Positions 1 to 6,455 are shown, counted from the stretch's first letter. The stretch is 9,633 nucleotides of DNA from Bacilli bacterium (GCA_022791215.1 JAAVYQ010000047.1:1-9633), one strand, 5' to 3'. The notes: generated by a model not told the origin, from the letters alone. Made by a program: numbers and translations.

Positions 1-241
1 CCAATATTACTGATAGTGCACTTGTTATTATTAATTTTTTATTTTTTTTGGTTTTAATGCTTTCTAGTAATGAGTATACAAGTGTTGTTAGTATTAGTAT
101 CAGTAATAATGAAAACATTATTCTATAAAATGTTTCTATTTTTGCTAGTAAGTAGATACTATATATGGCTAAGCCTGTTGATATTATCGAAAAAACTGAG
201 AGTACACCACTTAAAATTTTATATATTCTTGATTTATCCAT
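1..241 (-). CDS. Multi-pass membrane protein, 3' end cut off by window edge
   Basis: The frame stays open from an ATG at 241 to the left edge (80 codons), so the C-terminus lies outside the window. The start is well supported: an AAGGAG site at 248-253 sits 6 nt upstream. The protein begins MDKSRIYKILSG and shows hydrophobic stretches at about residues 11-34 and 42-60, then a Lys-rich loop (KTKKNKK, about 63-69) and the start of a third hydrophobic stretch from about 70. This is a membrane protein with several closely spaced helices at its N-terminus. It starts 24 nt after the cohesin gene stop and probably belongs to the same transcript. A short multi-helix N-terminus of this kind occurs in some LytR-CpsA-Psr proteins of related bacteria, which would suit the cell-wall context, but no diagnostic domain is visible here and the identity is open. 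Existence of the gene is seen in the sequence; function is not. Confidence 0.75.
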   Translation of the reverse strand, partial: MDKSRIYKILSGVLSVFSIISTGLAIYSIYLLAKIETFYRIMFSLLLILILTTLVYSLLESIKTKKNKKLIITSALSVIL

Positions 242-247
242 TTTTTT

Positions 248-253
248 CTCCTT
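248..253 (-). promoter_or_regulatory. Ribosome binding site deciding the start at 241
   Basis: On the minus strand this reads AAGGAG, 6 nt before the ATG at 241. It lies in the 24-nt gap after the cohesin gene and has no other obvious use, which supports a real gene running off the left edge. Confidence 0.8.
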
Positions 254-265
254 ATTATTGTTTTT

Positions 266-1723
266 TTATTTTTCTTCTTTTTTAGTTTCAGGCTTATTTT
301 CTTTGCTTTTTTCTTTTGGTTCTTCTTTTTTTACTTCTTTGTTTTTTTCAGGGAAGTCATCGAAGTTTGCAAAGTCTTTTTTGCTTCTTCTTTTTTTCTT
401 TCCTTTTTTTACAAATGATACTAATAGTATTAATATCATTACTAATGTTTCTACTGATAGTACTATTATTATTAGTAAGTAATTTTTGTTTTCTTTTGTT
501 AGTGTGTCTATTAGTTCTCTATTGTATCTACTTAGCGTGTTTAGTTTTGTGTCAAATTGGTAAAAGTCTTCTTCTCCTGTTTCTATGTTTGTACCATATA
601 TTAAGTAGAATCCATTTCCACTTGTGGCTGCATTTAATTTTTTTAGTATTCCTTTATTGTTTGTTCCACTATATTCGTACGCTTCTACTTCTTCATCGTT
701 TATTGTTATTTTTACTTTTTTGTAATTGTCTGGTACTACTTTTGCTTTGCCTGGGAATATTAGTATTCCTTCTGTTTTTATTTCTCTATATAGTGTGAAA
801 CTATTGTCTTTTTCGTCATATATGTATAGTTTTGGTGTCCCTTCTTTTGATTTTAGTCCGACTAGTACGAAGTTTGTTATGCTGCTTTTGAATGCTGGCA
901 CTTCTATTCCGTTTATTATTTGCGTTGTTGCTTCAAATGTCGATGGCGCGGTTAAGGTGCTTCCTCGTTTTACAACTGTGTATGTTATTCCGTCTATTAC
1001 TGTTTCAATTGGATTGACGTCTTCTACAGTGACTTTTACTACATATGTTTTTTGACTTCCATTTTCTGCAGTTACTGTTACTTCAAATTTGTTTTCTCCT
1101 TCTGATACGTCAAATTCTCCTAGTCCTGTTATACTTGCCTTTTTGTCTTCTACTGCTCCTTCTAAAGTTATTTTTTCTACATCACTTGGTACTTTTACAG
1201 AATATTCTAGTGTGTCTTTATTAAATTCTGGACTTAGTGCATAGTCTTTTACACTTAAGCTTGATAGATTATTGTTTTTTGAGTAGCTTGCTTCTAATTC
1301 GGCTTGTGTTATTACTGTCACTTTTGCCCCAGAACTAGTTACAGTCATGTAATTTTCTCCAAAATCGGCTAAACTATATGCTGCTAAACTTATTGAACTT
1401 GTTCCTCTTGCGATTGCTTTGAATGTGTAGTTATATGTTTTACTTTTAGTAGAATCGTCTTTTATTGTTTCTGCAACACTAACATCTCCACTTACTAATT
1501 TAAGTTTGCTACTATCATATTGTATTGTGTATTGCCATGATCCAATTGGCTGATTTCCTGAGATAGTTACGCTGACATTAAAAGTCGCACCTACTACAAC
1601 ACTAGACTTACTTGTCCTAACATTCATAGTTCCTGTGGCTGCTTCTAACTTTGGAATATTAGTCATTATTAAAGCAAATGATATTATTATGATTGTCAGT
1701 ATATTTATAATTCTTTTTTCCAT
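266..1723 (-). CDS. Membrane-anchored cohesin-domain protein (probable receptor for a dockerin-bearing hydrolase)
   Basis: A 485-residue surface protein. Residues 1-29 form a signal peptide (MEKR, hydrophobic core, LEAA). Residues about 32-138 look like a cohesin beta-sandwich: V-x-V-G-x-x-F-N-V-S-V near 43-52, then the GSWQYTIQYDSSKLKLVSGD region, the usual cohesin layout. Residues about 152-235 match the cadherin-like beta-sandwich family (PF12733), ending VTAENGSQKTYVVKVTVED. Residues 236-400 are an extracellular region of unclear fold. A single transmembrane helix at about 414-438 is followed by a basic patch (KKGKKKRRSKK) and a Lys/Glu-rich cytoplasmic tail that is probably disordered. 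Cohesins bind dockerins, and the gene directly upstream encodes one, so this protein probably tethers that enzyme outside the membrane (inference). The start at 1723 is supported by GGAGG at 1728-1732, 4 nt upstream. No LPXTG motif is present; anchoring is by the helix. The domain assignment comes from remembered family patterns, not from a search. Confidence 0.85.
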   Translation of the reverse strand: MEKRIINILTIIIISFALIMTNIPKLEAATGTMNVRTSKSSVVVGATFNVSVTISGNQPIGSWQYTIQYDSSKLKLVSGDVSVAETIKDDSTKSKTYNYTFKAIARGTSSISLAAYSLADFGENYMTVTSSGAKVTVITQAELEASYSKNNNLSSLSVKDYALSPEFNKDTLEYSVKVPSDVEKITLEGAVEDKKASITGLGEFDVSEGENKFEVTVTAENGSQKTYVVKVTVEDVNPIETVIDGITYTVVKRGSTLTAPSTFEATTQIINGIEVPAFKSSITNFVLVGLKSKEGTPKLYIYDEKDNSFTLYREIKTEGILIFPGKAKVVPDNYKKVKITINDEEVEAYEYSGTNNKGILKKLNAATSGNGFYLIYGTNIETGEEDFYQFDTKLNTLSRYNRELIDTLTKENKNYLLIIIVLSVETLVMILILLVSFVKKGKKKRRSKKDFANFDDFPEKNKEVKKEEPKEKSKENKPETKKEEK

Positions 1724-1739
1724 TTTTCCTCCATTTTAT

Positions 1740-4028
1740 TTATAATTGTGTCACTCCTAATATGTATTTTTGTACTCGTAGTAAGTCTATTATGTCTACT
1801 TTTCCATCAAAGTTAGTATCGGCTCCTTTGAAGTCTATTTCATTTAATGTTGTTGATCCAAGTATACTTTTTTGTACTCGTAATAAGTCTATTATGTCTA
1901 CTTTTCCATCGCCATTTGTGTCTCCATTTATTATTATTGTGTATGTTTTTGATATACCAATTGGCAATGTTATGGTTATTCTTGAACCAGTCGTTAGTAT
2001 GTTTCCTCCGTCTATGGATTTACCGTTTCTATCTGTTATTTGTACTTTTGTATTAGAGTTCTTTTTTAATATACTTTGTTTTATAGTGTCTGCGACTGTT
2101 CCTGGACTGACATGATTTATTATTTTATCGTCTACGATTGATAGATTTTCTGTTACATCTTCAAATGTTACAGTTAAATCTTTTATGTCTTCGTCTTCTG
2201 CTTTTAATATTGTTAATCTATAAGTTTTAGTTAAACCATTTTCTGCGGTTACGATTATTTGATGTTCAGTTTGATCTCCACTTAAATTTATTGTTCCTGT
2301 TCCACTTACAGTACTTTTTTCGTCAGTTTTTACTACTTCAACTTTTACAGTAGCTGCTGATTTTGGTACAAATACTAAGTAGTCTAATATATCTTTATCT
2401 CCATAAGTTATTTTTACTCCGTTTATTTTTATTTCTTCTAATGTGTTTATTGTACTCGCAATTTCTGGCAAACTTACTACGCTTGGCATGTTTTCATAGA
2501 TTGGTATATCAAAAATAAAGTTATTTTCTAAATTGTTTGACTTTTTATATGCTTCATAAGAATTTATTGATTCACTACATGGTGCGGTTACGTTAGTTTG
2601 ATATTGATGTGATCCTATTGAGTGTATACTATTAGGGCTAGAATTGAATTTCTTAAAGTACATTGTATTTTGACCTACTCCTATGTAGTCATCATATATC
2701 TTTTGTGCTCCTCCATGGATGGCTTTTTCTTTTGTGTTCCAAGGTCTTTCATAAGTGTCATTGAAACTACATCTTGATCCACATGCATATGCTAGTGTTG
2801 TCGTAGTTGGTGAGTTTCCTTGTGTCCATGTTGCATAGATATTATAAAAGTTGTAGTATCCATTTACATCGTATTGTGCGACTATGTTGTCGTTTTTATC
2901 CCTGACATAGAAGAAAGATGAGTGTGTTCCTAATATTGATGCATTACTTGGATTTGATAAAGGTCCTTCTTGATATGATAAGCTTGTTAAGTATACAGGA
3001 CTAACTCCAGCATCGTATCCAGCTTTTAGAAACCAATATTTATAATCATCATTATTAGCGTAGGAAGAACTTAATAACTTAGTTATAATGTTATAATAAT
3101 ATTTAGTTTGGTTGTTTTCTTTGTTAAATGTTCCTTTGCTTTCGTTTGCATAATCGTAATTTAATCTTTCAAACATAAATATAAATGATTCTGTTAAGAA
3201 ATTTCTAGGATCTAAATAAAATGCATTTACTTCATTAGTAGTTATATACCATCCTGCCTCTTTGTAAGGCCCTAATTGGTAAACAGGATCAACTATACTG
3301 TTTAGATATTCTTTATTAACTACGTTATTATTTGTTTCAATTGAGACAAAGTTATCCCATGCTACATTTGTTTTTACTGGATTAAATGTCCATGTTGGAT
3401 GCTGCTCATGTAATTTTACTAGGTAAGGTATGTATGTATCAGGAAATCCTAAGCCTTTTAAATAATTTTCATATTCGGCATTTGTTCCTGTCAATTCTTC
3501 TTTTGTTTTAACATAATTTGAACATACGTATCCTGTGCTGTTTTTAAAATATTTTACTTTATACCAACCACCTGAGCATCCTGTTCCTTGTTCTTTACCT
3601 AATATAACTACGTTTGTTCCAGGCAATAATACATGTATTGCTGAATTGCTATATGATGGAGTCGGTCTTACTGATACTCGTACGTCATTTATTCTTGCTT
3701 GAAAAGTTTCTTCGTTATAACTAGGATTGTTATCTCCTGGATTTCCTATAGATACAAAATCTCCACATACATATCCTTGTGTTCCTTGATAATTAATTTT
3801 ATACCATCCAACACTACATCCTGGAGTCGCTGGATATAATGTATCGTCTACTAAATCTAATACAGTATTTTTGTCGTTTATTATAAATAAACTTGTGTTA
3901 TTAGTGTTAGGTTCAGGTCTTACTCTTATTTGCGTTCCAGTTGTGTATCCTGCTAAGGCATCATTCTTACTTGTATATCCAAAGAAACTTATTAGTATTA
4001 TACTTAATATAATGATTATTTTTTTCAT
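1740..4028 (-). CDS. Secreted SH3b-glucosaminidase with C-terminal dockerin (peptidoglycan hydrolase)
   Basis: A 762-residue secreted protein, numbered from the ATG at 4028. After a signal peptide (1-26) come two bacterial SH3 domains (about 27-95 and 110-175), each with a paired Cys set (C71/C88 and C151/C169) in GCSxGWYK and GYVC contexts. Residues about 185-515 resemble the N-acetylglucosaminidase domain of Firmicute autolysins: GFPDTYIPYLVKLHEQHPTW, the LSYQEGP segment with E354 as likely catalytic acid, and the SIGSHQYQTNV segment near its end. A cadherin-like beta-sandwich follows (about 526-610). Next comes a short beta domain (about 618-700), then a type-I-like dockerin with two calcium loops (DTNGDGKVDIID at 703-714 and DTNFDGKVDIID at 737-748), each followed by LLRVQKxILG. 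It should cleave peptidoglycan glycan chains outside the cell. The dockerin suggests docking to the cohesin protein encoded 16 bp downstream. An ATG 12 nt further upstream abuts the ribosome site and was rejected. Confidence 0.9.
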   Translation of the reverse strand: MKKIIIILSIILISFFGYTSKNDALAGYTTGTQIRVRPEPNTNNTSLFIINDKNTVLDLVDDTLYPATPGCSVGWYKINYQGTQGYVCGDFVSIGNPGDNNPSYNEETFQARINDVRVSVRPTPSYSNSAIHVLLPGTNVVILGKEQGTGCSGGWYKVKYFKNSTGYVCSNYVKTKEELTGTNAEYENYLKGLGFPDTYIPYLVKLHEQHPTWTFNPVKTNVAWDNFVSIETNNNVVNKEYLNSIVDPVYQLGPYKEAGWYITTNEVNAFYLDPRNFLTESFIFMFERLNYDYANESKGTFNKENNQTKYYYNIITKLLSSSYANNDDYKYWFLKAGYDAGVSPVYLTSLSYQEGPLSNPSNASILGTHSSFFYVRDKNDNIVAQYDVNGYYNFYNIYATWTQGNSPTTTTLAYACGSRCSFNDTYERPWNTKEKAIHGGAQKIYDDYIGVGQNTMYFKKFNSSPNSIHSIGSHQYQTNVTAPCSESINSYEAYKKSNNLENNFIFDIPIYENMPSVVSLPEIASTINTLEEIKINGVKITYGDKDILDYLVFVPKSAATVKVEVVKTDEKSTVSGTGTINLSGDQTEHQIIVTAENGLTKTYRLTILKAEDEDIKDLTVTFEDVTENLSIVDDKIINHVSPGTVADTIKQSILKKNSNTKVQITDRNGKSIDGGNILTTGSRITITLPIGISKTYTIIINGDTNGDGKVDIIDLLRVQKSILGSTTLNEIDFKGADTNFDGKVDIIDLLRVQKYILGVTQL
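1767..1910 (-). repeat. Tandem dockerin repeats, two 42-bp near-identical copies
   Basis: Positions 1767-1808 and 1869-1910 are direct repeats of 42 bp with one mismatch (1781, g in the first copy, a in the second) and a period of 102 bp, or 34 codons. They encode the DGKVDIIDLLRVQK segments of the two calcium-binding halves of the dockerin. The identity is higher than usual for the two halves of a dockerin, which suggests recent duplication or gene conversion. The positions facing the cohesin are identical in both halves (Ile-Ile after VD), consistent with a symmetric, dual-orientation binding surface. Confidence 0.85.
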
Positions 4029-4040
4029 AAACAGCAACAT

Positions 4041-4046
4041 CTCCTT
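4041..4046 (-). promoter_or_regulatory. Ribosome binding site that decides the start at 4028
   Basis: It reads AAGGAG on the minus strand. It directly touches the ATG at 4040 (zero spacing, unusable) and lies 12 nt from the ATG at 4028. The second ATG also starts the basic n-region MKKIIII of the signal peptide, so 4028 is preferred. Confidence 0.7.
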
Positions 4047-4065
4047 CTCTAATCTTTCATTCTAT

Positions 4066-4074
4066 ATTATACCA
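4066..4074 (-). promoter_or_regulatory. Extended -10 promoter for the dockerin-cohesin operon
   Basis: The minus strand reads TGGTATAAT here: a perfect TATAAT (4066-4071) with the TGn extension one base upstream. No good TTGACA-like -35 is found at 16-18 bp, which fits an extended -10 promoter. The site is about 20 bp upstream of the ribosome site. It lies between the terminator of the acyltransferase operon (4139-4164) and the glucosaminidase start, so it would start transcription of the glucosaminidase, cohesin and membrane-protein genes. Confidence 0.55.
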
Positions 4075-4138
4075 AATTTTCTTGCTTTTTGAGTGGCTTT
4101 TCTTTTATTTTTGTTATGGTTTACATTTACTCGACAGA

Positions 4139-4164
4139 AAAATCATAGTTACTTCTATGATTTT
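4139..4164 (-). terminator. Intrinsic terminator of the acyltransferase operon
   Basis: A perfect 10-bp inverted repeat (AAAATCATAG / CTATGATTTT) with a 6-nt loop. On the minus strand the stem runs into a U-tract (TTTTT then C). The 5' arm holds the last two sense codons and the TAG stop (4155-4157) of the second acyltransferase, so the stop codon is inside the stem. Confidence 0.75.
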
Positions 4165-4736
4165 AATTCGTCTATCATTTTTGATATCTCGTTGTATAGT
4201 TTTTTGTTAGCAATTTCTAAAGACATTTTTTCAACTTTAAATGGAACTCCAATTTTTATTTTTAAATTTTTACTTCTAAATTTATATGTTCCAGCTGTTG
4301 CTACTGGTATGATTGTAGCATTTGTTTCTCTCGCCATTGATACTGCTCCATATTTAAATGGCAATAGTTTTTCTTCCGTTTTGTTTCTAGTCCCTTCTGG
4401 AAATATTCCTATCGCTCCTCCATTTTTTAATATTTCTATTGCTGAGTTTTTTGCGTTCGGATCTTTTTTGTTTCTGTCTACTGGTATGCATCCTACTAGT
4501 TTGAAAAACCATCTTGTTTTTTTTGAATCAAAATACTCCTTTTTGGCCATGTAATTTATTATTCTTTTTGTCGATATTATTACATTGCATTGGTCCATTA
4601 GATGTATATGATTTCCTGCGATGATTATTGGTCCTTCTACTTTTAAATTTTCTTTACAGTATATTTTGGGGTTATAATATATTTTATATACAGGTTTGAG
4701 TAAAAATTTTAATATTTTATACCAAAATTTATTCAT
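4155..4736 (-). CDS. plsC: 1-acyl-sn-glycerol-3-phosphate acyltransferase (PlsC family), second copy
   Basis: A 193-residue lysophospholipid acyltransferase. Family enzymes transfer an acyl chain to lysophosphatidic acid at the inner face of the membrane, giving phosphatidic acid for phospholipid synthesis. The HxxxxD catalytic motif is NHIHLMD at 42-48, the second block is GCIPVDR at 82-88, and the phosphate-binding block is the canonical FPEGTRN at 112-118, followed by a PFKYGAVS block. The amphipathic, aromatic N-terminus (MNKFWYKILKFLLKPVYKIYY) suits membrane association. The gene overlaps the upstream copy by 8 bp, and its ribosome site (GGAGG at 4749-4753, 12 nt spacing) lies within that copy, so the two should be translated together. 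The His before the Leu-Met-Asp is unusual (NHxSxxD is more common), but the essential H and D are kept. Which acyl donor it uses cannot be told. Confidence 0.9.
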   Translation of the reverse strand: MNKFWYKILKFLLKPVYKIYYNPKIYCKENLKVEGPIIIAGNHIHLMDQCNVIISTKRIINYMAKKEYFDSKKTRWFFKLVGCIPVDRNKKDPNAKNSAIEILKNGGAIGIFPEGTRNKTEEKLLPFKYGAVSMARETNATIIPVATAGTYKFRSKNLKIKIGVPFKVEKMSLEIANKKLYNEISKMIDELKS

Positions 4737-5310
4737 TTTTTTCTAATTCCTCCTTTACTATGTTCATTAGTTTTTTGTTTTCTTCTTCTAGTTCTTTTTC
4801 TTTTATTTCTACAGGTTTTAAGAATTTTATTTTTATACTTTTTTTGAATGGTTTGTATTTGCCTATTATTATAAAGGGTACTATTTTTGTGTTTGTTTTT
4901 CCAGCAAATGAGACTGCTCCATATTTAAATGGCATTATTACTTCATGTGTCCTGTTAATAGTTCCTTCTGGAAATATGCATATTAATTCTTCTTTTTCTA
5001 ATGCTTTTATTGCTTCTTCTTTTGCTTTAGGATCTTTTTTGCTTCTATCTACAGGAATCGTTCCTGCACTTTGTATTAGTTTTCCAAATATTCCTTTGTA
5101 AAGTTCTTTTTTTGCTAGAAATCTTATTGTCCTTTTGGTACTACTCATTATTAGCAATGCATCTAGATTACTTGTATGGTTTCCTGCTAGTATGCATCTT
5201 CCATTTTTTATTATGTTTTCTTTCCCTTCTATTTGAGGTCTATATATAATTTTTATGTAACTTTTTATTATCGGTTTTGCTATTTTGTATAGTATATATC
5301 TTTTTTTCAT
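4729..5310 (-). CDS. plsC: 1-acyl-sn-glycerol-3-phosphate acyltransferase (PlsC family), first copy
   Basis: A 193-residue paralogue of the gene immediately downstream, with the same length and motif spacing. The catalytic motif NHTSNLD is at 44-50, GTIPVDR at 83-89, FPEGTINR at 113-120, and PFKYGAVSFA near 127-136. The N-terminus is basic and hydrophobic (MKKRYILYKIAKPIIKSYIKIIY), which fits the cytoplasmic face of the membrane. The role is probably phosphatidic acid or related glycerolipid synthesis. One oddity is that the usual Arg of FPEGTR, which helps bind the acceptor phosphate, is Ile here, with an Arg two residues later. The pair may therefore differ in acceptor or position. The start at 5310 is supported by AAGGAG at 5315-5320 and a TATAAT promoter just upstream. 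It is the first gene of a two-gene operon divergent from the SleB-like pair. The family call is firm; the exact substrate is inferred. Confidence 0.88.
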   Translation of the reverse strand: MKKRYILYKIAKPIIKSYIKIIYRPQIEGKENIIKNGRCILAGNHTSNLDALLIMSSTKRTIRFLAKKELYKGIFGKLIQSAGTIPVDRSKKDPKAKEEAIKALEKEELICIFPEGTINRTHEVIMPFKYGAVSFAGKTNTKIVPFIIIGKYKPFKKSIKIKFLKPVEIKEKELEEENKKLMNIVKEELEKNE

Positions 5311-5328
5311 TTTACTCCTTATGTTTTA

Positions 5329-5357
5329 ATTATAGTTTTTTTATTTAATTTTTACAA
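5329..5357 (-). promoter_or_regulatory. Promoter of the acyltransferase operon
   Basis: On the minus strand, TTGTAA (5352-5357), 17 bp, then TATAAT (5329-5334). The -10 is perfect and the -35 matches 4 of 6. It lies 8 bp before the AAGGAG site of the first acyltransferase, giving a short leader. Confidence 0.55.
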
Positions 5358-5374
5358 CATATTTTTATTTAAGG

Positions 5375-5403
5375 TTGATATGCTGTACTATATATGGTAA
5401 TAT
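5375..5403 (+). promoter_or_regulatory. Promoter of the SleB-like gene pair
   Basis: TTGATA (5375-5380), 17 bp, then TAATAT (5398-5403), with a TG one base before the -10 (extended -10). The -35 boxes of this and the opposite promoter are 17 bp apart, so one regulator or supercoiling could affect both. Several TATA-like stretches nearby make the exact -10 uncertain. Confidence 0.5.
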
Positions 5404-5443
5404 ATATAAGTTCGTTAATTTTACGTAGAAAAGGAGGGTTTTT

Positions 5444-6439
5444 ATGAAAAAATTTAAGTGCGCTTTGATTAATGTTGTAGCTTTGTTAATGGTTTGTCAG
5501 TCTTCTTCAAGTTTGAACAACAATTCTTTTGCTCGTGATGATTTTAATGATCTTCATAGTATTATAGAGTTAGAGAATTTTATTAATGATTTTGCTCGCA
5601 CGAATCAATCTAATTTAGATGTTTTGAGTAATACTTCTTTTGTTTTTGATAATAAAGATTCTAAGAGTTTTATTAGGTTTCAAGGAGATAAGGCTGTTGT
5701 TCAGATTTTTCATGGTAATAATTTATCTTATAATAAAGTTTTTAATTTAAATTTAGATTCTAAGGTCTTATTTGATTTTGAAAGAAAAAGTACTATGGAA
5801 AATTATTTTAAGGCTAAATTTTTTAATGCTGATGGGTCTATTAGTAATTTTGGTAAGGAACACATTATTATGAAGGCTTTTAATTTAAATCAGGATATGT
5901 TAGATTTTGTGCTAGCTGGTCCTATGGCTGAGGGTATTGAAGATAATTATATTGATGTAAGCGCGGCTATGAGAACTGGGATTAATAGATTTTTTAGTTA
6001 TGTTTGGGTTTATCATGCAATTGATAGGTTGGCTCTTGATTGTAGTTTGGATCAAGTTACTATTTATGATATTTTTAGAGACCCTTATCAATTTTCTGTT
6101 TATTATTCTTTTGATAATAAGCCACCAAGATATGAAAAGTTTCTTGGTGTTAAAGATGGTGAAGGCTATCAAGGGGCTTTAGATACTTTGTTTTATTCTA
6201 TTTATAATGATAATATTCCAGATAGTTTGATAGATAAGATTGTTGTTCATGATTATTTGGAGTTTCAAGATAAGAATGATCCAATTCCTGGTAATTATTC
6301 TTCAGTTCAGTTTGTTAATGGTGGGAATAAGCATTATCGTCATCAAAAGGATTCTGATAGGATTTCTATCAGTGATACTTGTTTGAGTTCTTTTTATCAG
6401 GATTTAAATGGGGATGTTTATACTTTAAGTTTAAATTAG
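5444..6439 (+). CDS. Secreted SleB-like cell-wall hydrolase paralogue 1
   Basis: A 331-residue exported protein. The signal peptide spans about 1-30 (MKKFK, hydrophobic core, likely cut after NSFA). Residues 42-135 form an N-terminal region that I do not recognise. Residues about 140-305 follow the layout of SleB-type cell-wall hydrolases (PF07486, peptidoglycan lytic transglycosylases). MAEG (161-164) offers E163 as catalytic acid, followed by NRFFSYVW (181-188) in place of the LNR helix, VTIYD (205-209), a YQFSVY block (215-220) like the family GQFxxY block, HDYLEF (269-274) and NGGNKHYRHQ (292-301). The match rests on remembered motif order and is moderate. The start is fixed by AAGGAGG at 5431-5437, 6 nt away. 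It is the first gene of a plus-strand pair with its full-length paralogue 30 nt downstream. The coding strand is T-rich, unlike the minus-strand genes. It might be a non-enzymatic relative, since the helix after the Glu is atypical. Confidence 0.65.
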   Translation: MKKFKCALINVVALLMVCQSSSSLNNNSFARDDFNDLHSIIELENFINDFARTNQSNLDVLSNTSFVFDNKDSKSFIRFQGDKAVVQIFHGNNLSYNKVFNLNLDSKVLFDFERKSTMENYFKAKFFNADGSISNFGKEHIIMKAFNLNQDMLDFVLAGPMAEGIEDNYIDVSAAMRTGINRFFSYVWVYHAIDRLALDCSLDQVTIYDIFRDPYQFSVYYSFDNKPPRYEKFLGVKDGEGYQGALDTLFYSIYNDNIPDSLIDKIVVHDYLEFQDKNDPIPGNYSSVQFVNGGNKHYRHQKDSDRISISDTCLSSFYQDLNGDVYTLSLN

Positions 6440-6451
6440 TTTAAACTTTTT
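6427..6451 (+). terminator. Weak intercistronic hairpin spanning the stop codon (possible attenuator)
   Basis: A perfect 9-bp inverted repeat, AAGTTTAAA (6427-6435) and TTTAAACTT (6440-6448), with a 4-nt loop TTAG that contains the stop codon of the first SleB-like gene, then more T. The stem has only two G-C pairs, so it is probably leaky. It could lower expression of the second gene or stabilise the first message. Confidence 0.4.
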
Positions 6452-6455
6452 ATGC

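Noticed and set aside
70..1055. Plus-strand open frames over the cohesin gene and left edge
   Set aside because: They are Leu/Phe/Ser-rich translations of T-rich antisense DNA, lack ribosome sites and overlap well-supported minus-strand genes.
1767..1910. CRISPR-like or mobile repeat
   Set aside because: Only two copies occur, in frame, and they encode the two dockerin halves.
4029..4040. Upstream ATG at 4040 as start of the glucosaminidase
   Set aside because: The AAGGAG site touches this ATG with no spacing; the ATG at 4028 has workable spacing and a better signal-peptide start.
5388..5412. AT-rich near-palindrome as an operator
   Set aside because: The match is imperfect and made of TA repeats that arise by chance at this base composition; it overlaps the proposed -10.
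5492..5503. Lipoprotein signal (LLMVC) in the first SleB-like protein
   Set aside because: Val before the Cys does not fit the usual lipobox (Gly/Ala/Ser expected), and a better ordinary cleavage site, NSFA, follows.
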